Assembly (NCBI GenBank): GCA_030686995.1
Contig: CM060692.1
Location: 10,893,465 to 10,957,464, forward strand
Origin: Artemisia argyi
Taxonomy: Eukaryota; Streptophyta; Magnoliopsida; Asterales; Asteraceae
Direction: 5' to 3'
Length of the DNA: 64,000 bases
This document shows positions 1 through 10,648 of this stretch, piece after piece (the stretch's first letter is position 1; each line of letters begins with the position of its first letter). The position numbers and the translations under genes were made by a program. The notes below the pieces were generated by a model, which saw only the letters and a program-made list of their open reading frames with translations, made no database searches and was not told the origin of the DNA.

Positions 1-750
1 ACTTAACCAAATGGACCCATGTTATTTACTTAACCCAACAACTAAACCCCATTACATAACCCACCCTTATTACTCCAGGCCCAAACAAAAGCCCAACCAT
101 CACTCCCTATTATTAATAAAAAGAGGGTCAAACCCTTTGGTCAAACCCTTGTCTCCTTCCCTCCACACGTGACTCCTCCCCTGCTGCTACTCCTGCCAAC
201 ACCAAACACCATCATCACTTACACTGCAACACTCCACCCCTAAACTCCCTTTCCACCACTTAAATCCAAACCAACCCCTTGCCAAGTTATCACTGCCAAA
301 AAGCTTAAAATCAATTTCCCGCCAAAAATCCAAACCAATGGCCAGGATCAACCTAAGCCATCCAAGGGTCCATATTGAAGTGGGATAGAGAGAGAAACAT
401 GCCTCAGTCTATATAAGTGAAGAATTAAGAAGAGAGAAGCAGTTAGTTAGCTGTAGTGCAGTTTAGTAGTAGAATTTTAATGTCATTTTGATCATTTTCC
501 ATTTCCAGTATAACTTGAAGCTTCTCAATTGTATTTTTATCTTTCTAGTGTATTATGAACCTTTTCAAGCAATATATTGAAGTGTTATTGGTAAAAGTCA
601 GTTTAACCATTTTTAATTAAAATTCTCGTCTTAGCATAAAATAGTTAAAAGTGATGGTTTGATGTTCCAGCGAGCTTATTGAAGCTTGTAAACAAGTTCT
701 CTCTAGTTTTCAAAACAGTCCAAGTAATTTAGCCTAAAATCAGAAAAATA

Positions 751-751
<1 letters not shown>

Positions 752-791
<40 letters not shown>
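752..791 (+). repeat. Poly-A tract of about 40 nt
   Basis: A pure A run of about 40 bases, followed by a short A-rich stretch and GAA repeats (about 821-836). It could be the tail of a retroposed sequence or a homopolymer microsatellite. No target duplication was identified. Confidence 0.8.
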
Positions 792-793
<2 letters not shown>

Positions 794-2295
794 GGTGTAA
801 AAATAAAAAAATCACCAAAAAAGAAGAAGAAGAAGAATGGAGCAGGTTTATGCTGAATGAAATTTGGTTTAGAACTCTTGGGAGCATTAGGATGGTGGTT
901 TAAGGTCCTTGGTTACTTTGTTCTGAGCTTTGGATCAAATCGTAAGAATTTTCCCATTTTTCTTCATTAACTGACATTCTTAGTTATAGTTTTTTGTTGT
1001 TTATTTTTGTTTATTTATGCTAATTTCATGTTTCTATAAGCTTATCTTTCAGTTTCATGGTTTAAATTTTCAATTTGCTTCATAAATCTCCCTAAACTAT
1101 TACTAAAGGGGTGTTTGGATTAGAGAAATTGACTGAGCATTTGTTGTTGTTGTTGGGTAAATTCAGCTTAGACACTCTTCTTAGGTTCCAATTAGTCAAA
1201 TTCACCTCATAACTTGGTAGTGTCTAAGGCAAAAAGCCAAATTTCCATTCCATTTTTTTTACCAGTTTCACTATTAGAGTTTTAGGGGATCAAAAGCCTT
1301 CTTTAGGCTCAATACTAGTTAGGGTTGCTTAATTTAGCTTCATTTTGGGTTAGTTTAATTTACTTAATAAATTAGGATCAGTGGAAACTCACCAAAGTCA
1401 ACTTATCTCAAAATCTCAAAAAGTCAAAATGCATAGTTTTAGCAGAAATCCAAAATTTGCATGATTTTTCATGAATTTAGTGTTTAGAATTAGGATTTGA
1501 AATTTCTTGTGGTTGATATATACCAGCTTAGCTACAGGAATCAATGATTAGCTTAATTTTTAGATTTTTATTTTAGCTTATGCAAGTGCTCAAAATTGAC
1601 CAATTGGCCTTGTGACTGCCCTGCACAATCAGATTTGACCCAAGTTTCATTTTACCATAGCATGGTCAATTCTTGACCTTTTTCCTTGATTTCTGTTGAT
1701 TTGGAATCCCACCTAGGTTGTCTCAGCATTTGTGATTTTTATTTGTTCTTGTGTGCTTATTTCCTTGCTCATTTTTGGCCTCAAAGTTGCCTCTTGGAAA
1801 CTGTTTCTGCTGGTGCTACTCAGTCAATACTGAGCTTGTTTGGTGCAATGCCTAGCTTATGTCTTGCTTGTTTGATTGTTGTTTTAAGTTATTTTGGTTA
1901 GTTTGGACCTATGCAAGTTTGTGTTTGAGTTGGTTCTAGCTTGTGCTAAATTTGGAAAGCTTAAGGGTCCTAAAAGCTCATTTTAAAACAAAAGTCTCAA
2001 CCGTGGATTTTGGATTTTGCTTATTTATGATCATTAGCTTATCTCAATGTATTTTGTTGCTTAATTTATCTTATTAGTATTAGTCTCAGTCAGTCTTAGC
2101 TTATTCTCACTCAATTTTAGCTGATTGAATCATTTAAGATAGCTTTTTAGTTTACAAAATCTTATTTTCAAGTTTATAAGTAAACTGCTTATTTATTCAT
2201 CTTATTATCTGCTTATTGGTTAAGTTTCATAAAGAGTAGTAGTTTTATAATTTGCTTATTTTCATATGTTGTATCTGTTTTTAAAAGAAAAATTG

Positions 2296-2410
2296 AAAAA
2301 AAAAAATAATTGCAAAAACTGACATGGGTCGGACTTGACCCCACGCCATTCAGCTCACACACAACACCACAACCAACTGCCCTTGGGTCTTTTTTCATTA
2401 TAACCATGCA
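2296..2410 (-). mobile_element. tRNA-like/SINE-like head (tentative)
   Basis: On the minus strand a box-A-like GGGCAGTTGGTTGTGG is followed about 35 nt later by a box-B-like GGTCAAGTCCGACCC, then a pyrimidine-rich tail. This is the layout of a tRNA-derived SINE promoter. The boxes are imperfect and no target duplication was found. Confidence 0.3.
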
Positions 2411-2999
2411 ACCTTAGTTATTTAAATAGCATTTGAATCATTTAGCTTATTTAACTTATTTTGCTAATAAACTGCTTATTAATAAGCACTTTAGGTTTTT
2501 CTTATTTTTCTTAGCTTACTCTTAGCATAAAGTAATTTTATAAAAATTTTCATATTTTTCCAAATTAGTTTAGTATTTTTAAATAATTTATTTTAGTTTA
2601 ATTAGTAACTAATTAATAATAAATAATATAAAACTCTAAAAAATAATTTTCTTTTTTACAAAATTTTCTTTTATCATTAGGATCGTAAAATATAATTTTC
2701 ATGTCCGTAGGGTTAGCGTAGCTCAAAATTCACTTTTTATTTTGCGCACTCGCGTTTAATTTATTTAAACGCGCGTTTTAGATTTTAATCACGTTTTTAG
2801 CTTCCCTAGTTTCCCGTAATTTTTCATAACCGTGATTTAGCTCATTTCCATTAGCGTAATCAAAACCAAATCATTATCTGGTTACTGCCCATTCAAATTC
2901 ACCTGATCACAAACCCGTTTTAAATACCATCACACATCGTTGGGACATAACGACCCGGGGAAACACTGCACTTCCACGGAGTATTGGTCTAAGCTGTTT

Positions 3000-3776
3000 T
3001 TGACTTGTTGACTATTTATCTTGGTCAATATTATTTGACTGTTTAGCACCGATCAATCCACATAAACTCTACAAAAAGATATTGACAAAATAAGGTGTAG
3101 CAAAATGATTTGTTAAAAAAGAAAATTTGGTAAAGAAAAAAAATGGTCGGGTTGATGTCATATTATTATATGAAAGTTTGTTTGTGAATGTTAGATGAAT
3201 TTAGCAAATCTTGATGTTTTTTAAAAATGGGAAATGCCAGACTCACATAAGAATTCTAAAAAAAGTTCACACGGTGATAGACCAGTAACTAGCTGACACA
3301 TTAACGTGTGGATTTTTATTTATTTTATTTTTTTGTAGTTCTTATGTAGGTCTATCATTTAAAAAAAAAATACTCATGGGAGTAGGTATGCAGGTATGAA
3401 AGTACCATTCACTTTCATTTGCCTTTTATTTCTCACAACTTATCAAATAAAGTAGGAAGTTTTTAAGGTTGTGCGTAGCACAGCCCAGAACAACTCACAT
3501 CAACGTTTTTAAAACACGATAATAATCATCCGATATAATACACGGAGGTTACTGAGTTTTACATTTTTGTTCTTCACACATTTATGGTAATTTATTCTTC
3601 CGTATCTTATTATGGTTTTTTCATGGCATTTCAGTTTTTTGATATTATAGCACATGATTAACCCCTTTTTTTAGCCAAAAAGAAAAAAAGCACCATGTCA
3701 TTGAAAGACATACACATACCACTTGATTGAAAAACCACACAACCTAGTTGGAAAGGATAAAGATGTTCTTATTATG
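3000..3776. other. Intergenic, no gene seen
   Basis: AT-rich sequence between the LTR-like region and the LINE tail. It contains short T and A runs and no supportable coding region. Confidence 0.5.
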
Positions 3777-6137
3777 TTTTTTTAAACGGCGGCATAAATT
3801 AAAACTATCAAAAGCTAGAAAACGAAACAATTACAATGAAAAAGTATCATCAATAGGATTTCCTAACCAACCTATCCAACTTATTCTAGACTTAGGATTT
3901 CTAGATGAAATCCACAAAAACGATTGGTGAACAATATAATCCCAAATATTCGCCTTTTTAGGTTTAACCACCGAAAATATCAAAGCATTACGGAAGTTCC
4001 AAATCGACCACATCATAGTAGCCACAATCCCTTCAAGAATGAACCTCACTTTCTTTGAAATGTGGCTAGAATCTAACCATGAAAAGCACTCCACAATATT
4101 AGATATCTTCGGAATATCTAATTGACACCATCTCGCCAAAAGAGCCCAAATATCTCATGCCATATCACACGAGAAAAAGAGGTGATCAATACACTCTACA
4201 TGCTCACTACAAATGGGCAAAGAAGAGAAGCAACATCAATATCTTTATGATCCATGTTCACCAACTTTGGGAGCTTATTAAGACCCAACCTCCACATAAA
4301 CATATTAACTTTTATGGGGACACATCTAGGCCATCTAGTAGTCGTGTGCCCACTGGTTAACACTTGCTCATCAATATACTTTCGAGCAGAAGCCACTGAA
4401 AAACCAGAATGATCTAAGCCTCATATCCATCCATCACTAGCATCTGACAGCCTCACATCTCGGATGGCCTCCAACAAAGCTGTAAACTGACTCTCCTCAG
4501 CACCACCTCTCGGCATTCTCCTGAACTCAATACTCTAATCCGAGCAATTAAAACGTTGAGCAACTACACATTGTTTATTCCCATCTAAAGCATAAACACG
4601 GGGAAACCAGACTTTTAAAGGCCTATCCCCACACCACTGATTGTCCCAAAACCTGATGTTAAACCCATTTCCAGCCTTCCGTTTAACAACAGATAGCATA
4701 TCAATGCCTTTCTCTTGAATTTGATGAACCATGCGTATGATAGCATTCCAAGGGCTTTGAGAAGATTTAAAAATCCTCCTACTTCCAATACCTCCATCAA
4801 TCCCATGAATCCCTTTGATCACCTTAATCCAAAGATCATTAGGACTACAACAAAACCTCCAAATCCACTTGAATAACAAAGCCGCGTTGAAAGCATAAAT
4901 ACTTCCAATACCTAGACCTCCCATCACCTTACTAGCTAAACATGTAGACCATTTAACCCAAGTAACCTTTTTTTCACCCAAGTCTCCTATAAAAAATTTG
5001 TTTCGAATGGATTCGAGTTGTTTCTGCACAGTCGAAGGCATCAAGTATAGAGACATGTAGTACGTTGGGAGATTACCCATAACAGCTTTTATTAAAGACA
5101 ATCACCCACCTACTGATAACAATCTAGCTTTCCACTGAGCGAGCTTAGAATTGAACTTCTCAAAAATAAGCTTCCAGTTTTCAACTCGCCCCATATTACA
5201 ACCAACATGCACACCTAGATACATTATAGGTAACTTTGAAACCCCACATCCAAGAACCTTAGCCATATCAGAAACATTCGCATCAAGAACGCTAACACCT
5301 AGAAGTTTACTTTTGTGAACATTAATTTTTAGACCAGACACCATGAAAAAACATCTAAGCATGCATATCAAGTTGTACGCGTTCTAATGGGACCATTCAC
5401 CTATAAAGATGGCATCGTCTGCATATAAAGGATGAGAAATAATAATGTTATCTTGACCAATGAAAGCACCTTTGAACATGCCCGTATTCACAGCCTTACG
5501 AATAGTAGCATTTAACCCTTCCATGGCAAGAATAAATAAAAAAGGAGACAATGGATCCCCTTGTCTAAGCCCCTTAAACATCTCGAACTCTCTAGTAGGC
5601 GATCCATTCACTAAAATGGAAGCCCGGGAATTCTTTTATCTTTAAGCACCTAGAAATACATGTACGCCATTTGAAACCAAAACCAATCTTCTCCATAACC
5701 GCATCGAGGTATTCCCATCTCAAGGAATCATAAGCTTTCTAAAAATCAACTTTAAAAACCATAAGATCTTTTTTTCTTTTCCGATACCATGCCATACATT
5801 CGTTCAAAATTAATGGACCATCGACAATATTCCTTCCTTTAATGAAAGCAGATTGTTCGACACCCACAACACTCCCAATAACCTTACTAAGCCTATTAGC
5901 TAATAATTTACGAACAATTTTATATTGGCAACCTATTAAACTAATAGGCCTAAAATCTGAAACAAAACTCGCATTACCAACTTTAGGAATCAATGCTATA
6001 AAAGAAGAATTACAGCCTTTTGAAGAACTAGCCGATTGAAAAAATTCACGAACTAACCTCACAACATCAGAATTAATGACTTCCCAGAAAGTTTTAAAAA
6101 ACTTAAAAGTAAATCCATCCAGACCCGGAGCTTGATC
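3777..6137 (-). mobile_element. LINE (L1-type non-LTR retrotransposon), 3' half
   Basis: Minus-strand 3' half of a LINE. The 5' remainder lies 30 kb away at 36537-37325, displaced by the Copia insertion. The left end reads, on the minus strand, into an A run at 3777-3783 that fits the 3' tail. The coding part carries reverse transcriptase and a C-terminal zinc-finger RVT region, broken by stops and shifts. The break lies within the conserved N-terminal RT segment GDQAPGLDG, and the flanking 5-bp duplication CCCAC shows that the two halves were once continuous. Confidence 0.9.
3831..6137 (-). pseudogene. LINE reverse transcriptase and zf-RVT region, degenerate
   Basis: In minus-strand order this shows the RT start (APGLDGFTF), the FIALIPK and FRPISLIG blocks, the QSAFIKGR block, GLRQGDPLSP and the catalytic YADD near 5407-5440. 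Then come the thumb region and a zf-RVT-like tail (PRCVPIKVNMFMWRL at about 4300-4340, and WSIWNFRN near 4020). The frame is broken by a TAG at about 5736-5738, a shift between 5740 and 5611, stops near 5382 and 5101, and a further shift before 4139. The domain order is that of plant L1-type LINEs. It cannot make a functional enzyme. Confidence 0.9.
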
Positions 6138-6142
6138 CCCAC
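6138..6142. repeat. Target site duplication CCCAC, left copy of C1
   Basis: CCCAC directly abuts the TGTTGG end of the left LTR. The identical pentamer follows the right LTR at 36532-36536. Five-base duplications are normal for LTR retrotransposons. Confidence 0.95.
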
Positions 6143-6660
6143 TGTTGGATCGATGTACTCTGATCAAACTACTTTGTAGCTTGTAAAGGTTTAATAATAT
6201 TAAGTAAACTCAACACTATTAATATTGAAACACTGTTTAACCTTGTAAAGTATACGGAATCTACTATCACAAAGCTTAAGAAGAACTTTTATATTAATCA
6301 AAGTTTGAACCTGCTTTGTTACACAGATTCACTAACAATCCCTAACTATTATCGACTTTGAACAACTCTAAAACATTTATCGACTAATACCTCTTAAGGC
6401 TCTTTATATAGATAACCTTAAGTCGGTTTACATCTTGAACGACAAGTAATTATCCCTAACTAATTCTAGAATATTCGTACAATGTTACACATTAATCCTT
6501 TAACTAATATTGCACTTAAGTCCTTATATCCTTCAAAGTACTTTAAACAAGCTTCAATCAGTAGTACTTTGACTTTGATCTTCAAGCAGTACTTTGACTT
6601 TATTCTTCATGCAGCAGTACTTTGACTTACAGAAGTACCTTGATCTTATATATCCCAACA
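6143..6660 (-). repeat. C1 3' LTR (518 bp)
   Basis: Begins TGTTGGATCG and ends TATCCCAACA. It matches 36014-36531 with about eight substitutions by eye and no indel. A minus-strand TATA-like TATATAAAG lies at about 6402-6410. The inner part is crowded with AGTACTTTG motifs (6530-6650). Confidence 0.95.
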
Positions 6661-6672
6661 ATCCTCCCCTAA
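6661..6672 (-). other. C1 polypurine tract
   Basis: On the minus strand AGGGGAGGAT directly precedes the 3' LTR. This is the expected position of the plus-strand primer for reverse transcription. Confidence 0.85.
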
Positions 6673-7549
6673 CTTGAACTCCACTTGCTTGATTTCAAGT
6701 TTCTTTGTTATCTTTGATCTTTAAAATCTTTAATCATTCAGAAAGATTGTTTCTTTTATCTCTTTAACTTTTATCTGTCATGTGTCAAAGTACTCTTTAT
6801 CAGCATCATTAGATATCTTCTCTGCAATAATCTTCCTCAGCTACTCAGCAACATTTTGGTACAATAGTCATCAAATCTTTCAAAGTTTCATACTATTCTC
6901 ATCACTTCCAGGTGTGTAAACTCCTGTGAGAGGTGAATCATTGAAAATTAATGGATTTTGATGTCTCTTTACCAAAGCCATTAACTCTGGAATAACCAAT
7001 GTTTTAGGTTAGAACAACCATGGTACATTGGTAACCACATGATTTTTAGCAAATCATCAGCTATCAACGGATTTGAGTAGTCTTTACCAATAGCCGTTTG
7101 CTTTTGGACTAGTTAGTTCTTTGATATCAACCATGGTGAACTAATTACCAAAAAATGGATTTTCCACAGCCTTTACCACTAGCCATTTTTCCTTGTGGGC
7201 TAGCCAACTCTTCACTTATACAGATATGGTGAGTTGAAACCATACAATTTTTAGTAAATTGTCAACTAAAAACTGATTTGATTATCACATTAGAGCCGTA
7301 CCCTCATGATGAGTCAAACTCTTTCTTGTCTGTTAAACATGGTGAGTTGATTATCATTTGTTGTGTAGTATAAATACTAACACCATGTGTTTCTTTTCAA
7401 ATCCTTTTATCAAAACTTTTTATTTTATTTTTAAAGGACTTATACTGGTTTATTTCAGCAAGCAGTACTTAGATAAAGTACTGTTTGTCTTTGCAGTACT
7501 TTGAAAAATACTTATTATACAAAACAAATCATACCAGTATTTTGCAATA
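6673..7549 (-). other. C1 3' untranslated region
   Basis: About 880 bp between the long ORF and the 3' LTR with no coding potential. It holds diverged internal repeats built on phrases such as CCATGGTGA and GCCATT/AACTC (about 6960-7340), and further AGTACT motifs near 7465-7505. Confidence 0.6.
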
Positions 7550-10393
7550 TTACTCTTCAGACTTGGTCCATCTGATAAATAGCTTGATAACATCCAAAGC
7601 TACATCAGATTCATCTTCAAGTTCCATTCCATGATCCAGCATTCTGAGCATAATTTCTCTAATCAATGGATATCTTCTTTCAGCAAGCATATGAATCATG
7701 ATACCATCTTCCATCTCAAGTGCATGAACTCCTGATGACTCAAAAAATCTCCATCTTGTGATTTCCCAATTCTCTTGATCATTCCACAGAGGATCAACAC
7801 TTGTTTCTTCAGTTTCCCAGATGGTAATTAAGTCTCCAAGAAAAATTAATCCCACTCCTGATGCTTCAATCTGTTCATAGTATGTCTGCACTTGCATGTA
7901 TAAGTCATAGAGATTTGCTCTAGTAATCAAATGCAGAACATCCCTTAACATGTTGAATACTGGGAAGCTTTCATCTTCTCTGTTGAACATAAGATAATTT
8001 CCTTCTTTAGATTCAACCACAGAGAATGAGATTATCTTGGACTTCTTTCCAGAATCTTCAGTCTTCTTATTCTCAAAATCTACTACTCTAAAATAGTTTC
8101 TAAGTTCATCAATTGTATCTTCATGAATCATCTTCAGTCTTTTTGACAGTTGATCATCTTGAACTGCTTTCTTTCTTTTCAATCTTCTTTGCTCAGCCTG
8201 TTCTTTTCTAATATCTTCTAACTTCTTCTTTCTATCAACATCCATGGGTACAAAGTTTTCAACATCTTTCCTGATAGCCTCTTGTACTTGTTCCCACAGA
8301 GCTTTCACTTCTGGATACCTCATTTTGTGTAAATTCTTGTATCCTCTTCTTTTTAAGAAACTTATCATCCAGTTTTTTTCCTGAGCAATAGTCATTGGCT
8401 TCTTTGTAATTGGCCTACTAACTTCTGCCAAATACTCTGCATCATACTCAGCCTGTTGCTTTCTAGCAACCTCTGCATCCTCTGCAATCTTTAGTTCTCT
8501 GATATGAGCAAGAGTGAATTTCTTCTTTTTCTTCTTAATTTCTTTCTGCTTCGTGATCCCTTTCCCTTTGTCTTTGGGATCTAACTCTTCAGATTCAGAA
8601 GTACTTTCAGAAACTTGTTGTGCAGGTTCAGAAATATGTATACCTCTAGCAGGTTTATTCAAATTCATCATAATCTGAGCAATTGTTTCATCATCACTTG
8701 CAGTATGCACCTTAGCTTCTTCTTGCTGTGTAAAAGTAGAAGGACCAGCTTCATCTTCAAAATTTATTGTAGAATGTCCAGCTGCAATAACTCCACTTTC
8801 ATCAATATTCATAACAGCAGTACCTTGCTCAGCAGTACCTTGCGGACTTATGTTTTCTGTAGCAGTACTTTGAACACCAGCACTTTGAGTTTGAGTACTT
8901 TGAATATTCTGTGCATCAACATCCTGCTCAACAATTTCTTGCTCAACATTCACATCTTCTTCAACTTGTTTCTCTGGCACAAAAGTTTTTGGACTTTCTG
9001 GATATTGCCAAAGATGAGCATCTTTTGAATATTGAATCTCAGCATCATCTCTATCCAAATTATCATCTTGATTCCTCCCCAATTTGATAGATGATGACTT
9101 CTTGTGCCTCCTCTTGGATTTAGAAGTCTTCTTGGAAGATTTAGACTGTTGCTTCTGAGACCTTTTCTTTTCCTTCACATAAAGTCTAAAATTTTGAACA
9201 AGAAGCCATACAAACTTCTTCAATCTTCTGAACTTCTTCCTTAACTTCTTGATTTCTGCAGCCTGATCATCCATAGTTTTCTTCATCCTCTCCAACTCTC
9301 TAGTTAAAGCAAAATTATTCATAGCCCCTCCAATTCCCTCATCTCCTCCAGGTGTTTGAATCCCACCTGTGGAAGTATAATCATTGGGAGAAGGTACTGA
9401 TGTATGCTTTGAAGCAGTACCTTGAGAAGAAGTACTTTGTGGAGAAGTACCTTCAGCAGAAACAAGTTTTTCCAAGGAAGCTGACACTGAGGGAGTCCTT
9501 GCACTAGAATCATCATGCTGAGGTGAAACAATAGGTGGTGTAGGTGTATGTGCTGATGCAGAATGCTCAGAAGGACCAGGTTGATCAGCATCATCAGGAT
9601 TAGCAGAACCATTATTGTTAATATCATTCCTAACAGCCTGAGCTACCTCTAACATGTAAGTATTAAGAGGTGTATTTCTACCCGAAAAATTTACTCCCTT
9701 GCGAGACATAAAGGTGAACACTTTAGGTGGCATCCTAATTGTGGGTACATAATCCTGAGGTTTTGGTATCCCATCTAATGGATTCTCTAAGAGAAGCTGA
9801 ATGAATCTAGGATACATCAAAAAAGGTGATCCAGCCTTAATATGTGTGAGCATACCCCCAAGGATCATATATGAAAAGTTGAAGGATTGATTGGTAATCA
9901 GGCCAACAAATGCAGAAGCTATAGAATGACTAAATTGATCCCAAGCAGTACTCTTTGGACTTAAACAATGGAGTAACACATGAATAAGAAACTTCCAATG
10001 AGGATTCACCATTGCTTTCTGAAAAGTAAGCTTATCCAAAGGTCCTTCATACCCAATGTCTCTAAGTGTATTCCAAATCTCTTGTTTAGCAAACAAAACA
10101 GAGCCTCCTTCATCTTCAAACAACAGAGCCTCTCTGATTGTTGCTTCTGTAACACGAATAGCTCTCCCAGCAACTGTAGCATGTATAATATCTTCTCCAT
10201 CTTTAACCTCTGACCTTGCTGTATCCCAAAACTCATGTATCCAAGGTCCAATAATCTCTGGGTTGACTAAGATTGAGTAACAGATGGTGGTTCCAGTGAG
10301 AAAATCAATAATCCCATGAAAATCAAGGTTTTGTTGCGTTTTCTCAAGATTGGCTATCATGTTGTGTTTGGTGTTGGTAGGACGAATCGCCAT
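7550..10393 (-). CDS. 947-aa accessory ORF of Copia element C1 (env-position ORF)
   Basis: An intact 947-codon frame lies where Sirevirus-type elements carry their extra env-like ORF, downstream of pol and before the 3' LTR. The first 230 residues look like a folded domain (FHGIIDFLTGT, WIHEFWDTAR, KFLIHVLLHCLSPK). A low-complexity Ser/Thr/Gln region follows. Next come a coiled coil (roughly 365-400: LERMKKTMDDQAAEIKKL), a Lys/Arg-rich stretch of nuclear-signal type (KKRSQKQQ to KSKRRHKK), an acidic Gln-rich region with QSTA/QGTA repeats, more basic helix and a structured C-terminal 200 residues. I see no signal peptide or membrane segment, so a true envelope role is not supported. Similar proteins are common in Asteraceae annotations under unrelated names (from memory). 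Function unknown. It is the only undamaged C1 frame. Confidence 0.75.
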   Translation of the reverse strand: MAIRPTNTKHNMIANLEKTQQNLDFHGIIDFLTGTTICYSILVNPEIIGPWIHEFWDTARSEVKDGEDIIHATVAGRAIRVTEATIREALLFEDEGGSVLFAKQEIWNTLRDIGYEGPLDKLTFQKAMVNPHWKFLIHVLLHCLSPKSTAWDQFSHSIASAFVGLITNQSFNFSYMILGGMLTHIKAGSPFLMYPRFIQLLLENPLDGIPKPQDYVPTIRMPPKVFTFMSRKGVNFSGRNTPLNTYMLEVAQAVRNDINNNGSANPDDADQPGPSEHSASAHTPTPPIVSPQHDDSSARTPSVSASLEKLVSAEGTSPQSTSSQGTASKHTSVPSPNDYTSTGGIQTPGGDEGIGGAMNNFALTRELERMKKTMDDQAAEIKKLRKKFRRLKKFVWLLVQNFRLYVKEKKRSQKQQSKSSKKTSKSKRRHKKSSSIKLGRNQDDNLDRDDAEIQYSKDAHLWQYPESPKTFVPEKQVEEDVNVEQEIVEQDVDAQNIQSTQTQSAGVQSTATENISPQGTAEQGTAVMNIDESGVIAAGHSTINFEDEAGPSTFTQQEEAKVHTASDDETIAQIMMNLNKPARGIHISEPAQQVSESTSESEELDPKDKGKGITKQKEIKKKKKKFTLAHIRELKIAEDAEVARKQQAEYDAEYLAEVSRPITKKPMTIAQEKNWMISFLKRRGYKNLHKMRYPEVKALWEQVQEAIRKDVENFVPMDVDRKKKLEDIRKEQAEQRRLKRKKAVQDDQLSKRLKMIHEDTIDELRNYFRVVDFENKKTEDSGKKSKIISFSVVESKEGNYLMFNREDESFPVFNMLRDVLHLITRANLYDLYMQVQTYYEQIEASGVGLIFLGDLITIWETEETSVDPLWNDQENWEITRWRFFESSGVHALEMEDGIMIHMLAERRYPLIREIMLRMLDHGMELEDESDVALDVIKLFIRWTKSEE

Positions 10394-10610
10394 TGTGAGA
10401 AGGTTTGGAGAGAAGAGTGGGAATCGGTGAATAATATGAGTGGGTTTGATGAATGAATACGGGTGAATAAATAAGAAAAAGATATGAGGTATATGAGGAT
10501 AAGATACAAAAAATCACGGTTAATAAATTATTTTACCGTTATTTTTGGAAGTGATCATCCCCATATATGACCGTTGGAACAGTATCTGACACGTCAGCGT
10601 ACCCTTTATA
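10394..10610 (-). other. C1 spacer between integrase ORF and accessory ORF
   Basis: A short non-coding AT-rich leader upstream of the 947-codon ORF. It contains no trace of reverse transcriptase, which places the missing RT outside this interval. Confidence 0.6.
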
Positions 10611-10648
10611 TCACCAAGCAGTACTTTCCATAAAGTATGGAGCAGTAC
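10611..10648 (-). pseudogene. Last codons of C1 integrase frame, left of the nested array
   Basis: Removing the nested array and one TSD copy lets the integrase frame at 31642 continue into this stretch for about a dozen codons, ending at a TGA at 10611-10613. The continuity in frame shows that C1 already ended its pol ORF shortly after integrase when the Gypsy element arrived. Confidence 0.7.
10644..10648. repeat. TSD AGTAC, left flank of the Athila-type array
   Basis: AGTAC abuts LTR-A. The right end of the array is followed by GTAC (31638-31641), which fits a 5-bp duplication whose first base was lost with the last bases of LTR-F. Confidence 0.75.

Larger units (their letters stand above)
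1..2990. other. AT-rich non-coding region, possibly old LTR or promoter sequence
   Basis: No convincing protein is seen on either strand. A TATA-like TATATAAG lies at 410-417, followed by a purine-rich stretch that looks like a transcribed leader. From about 1500 to 2530 the phrase AGCTTA or GCTTA recurs many times. The stretch 2700-2990 has GCG-rich phrases that look like a degenerate Gypsy LTR end, but I find no paired LTR, PBS or target duplication, so this assignment is a guess. Confidence 0.3.

Noticed and set aside
1..2990. Full Gypsy LTR call for the left edge of the window
   Set aside because: Promoter-like and LTR-like phrases exist, but there is no matching LTR, PBS or TSD in the window.
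8615..9028. 137-codon plus-strand frame
   Set aside because: Antisense shadow of the 947-codon ORF with low-complexity composition.
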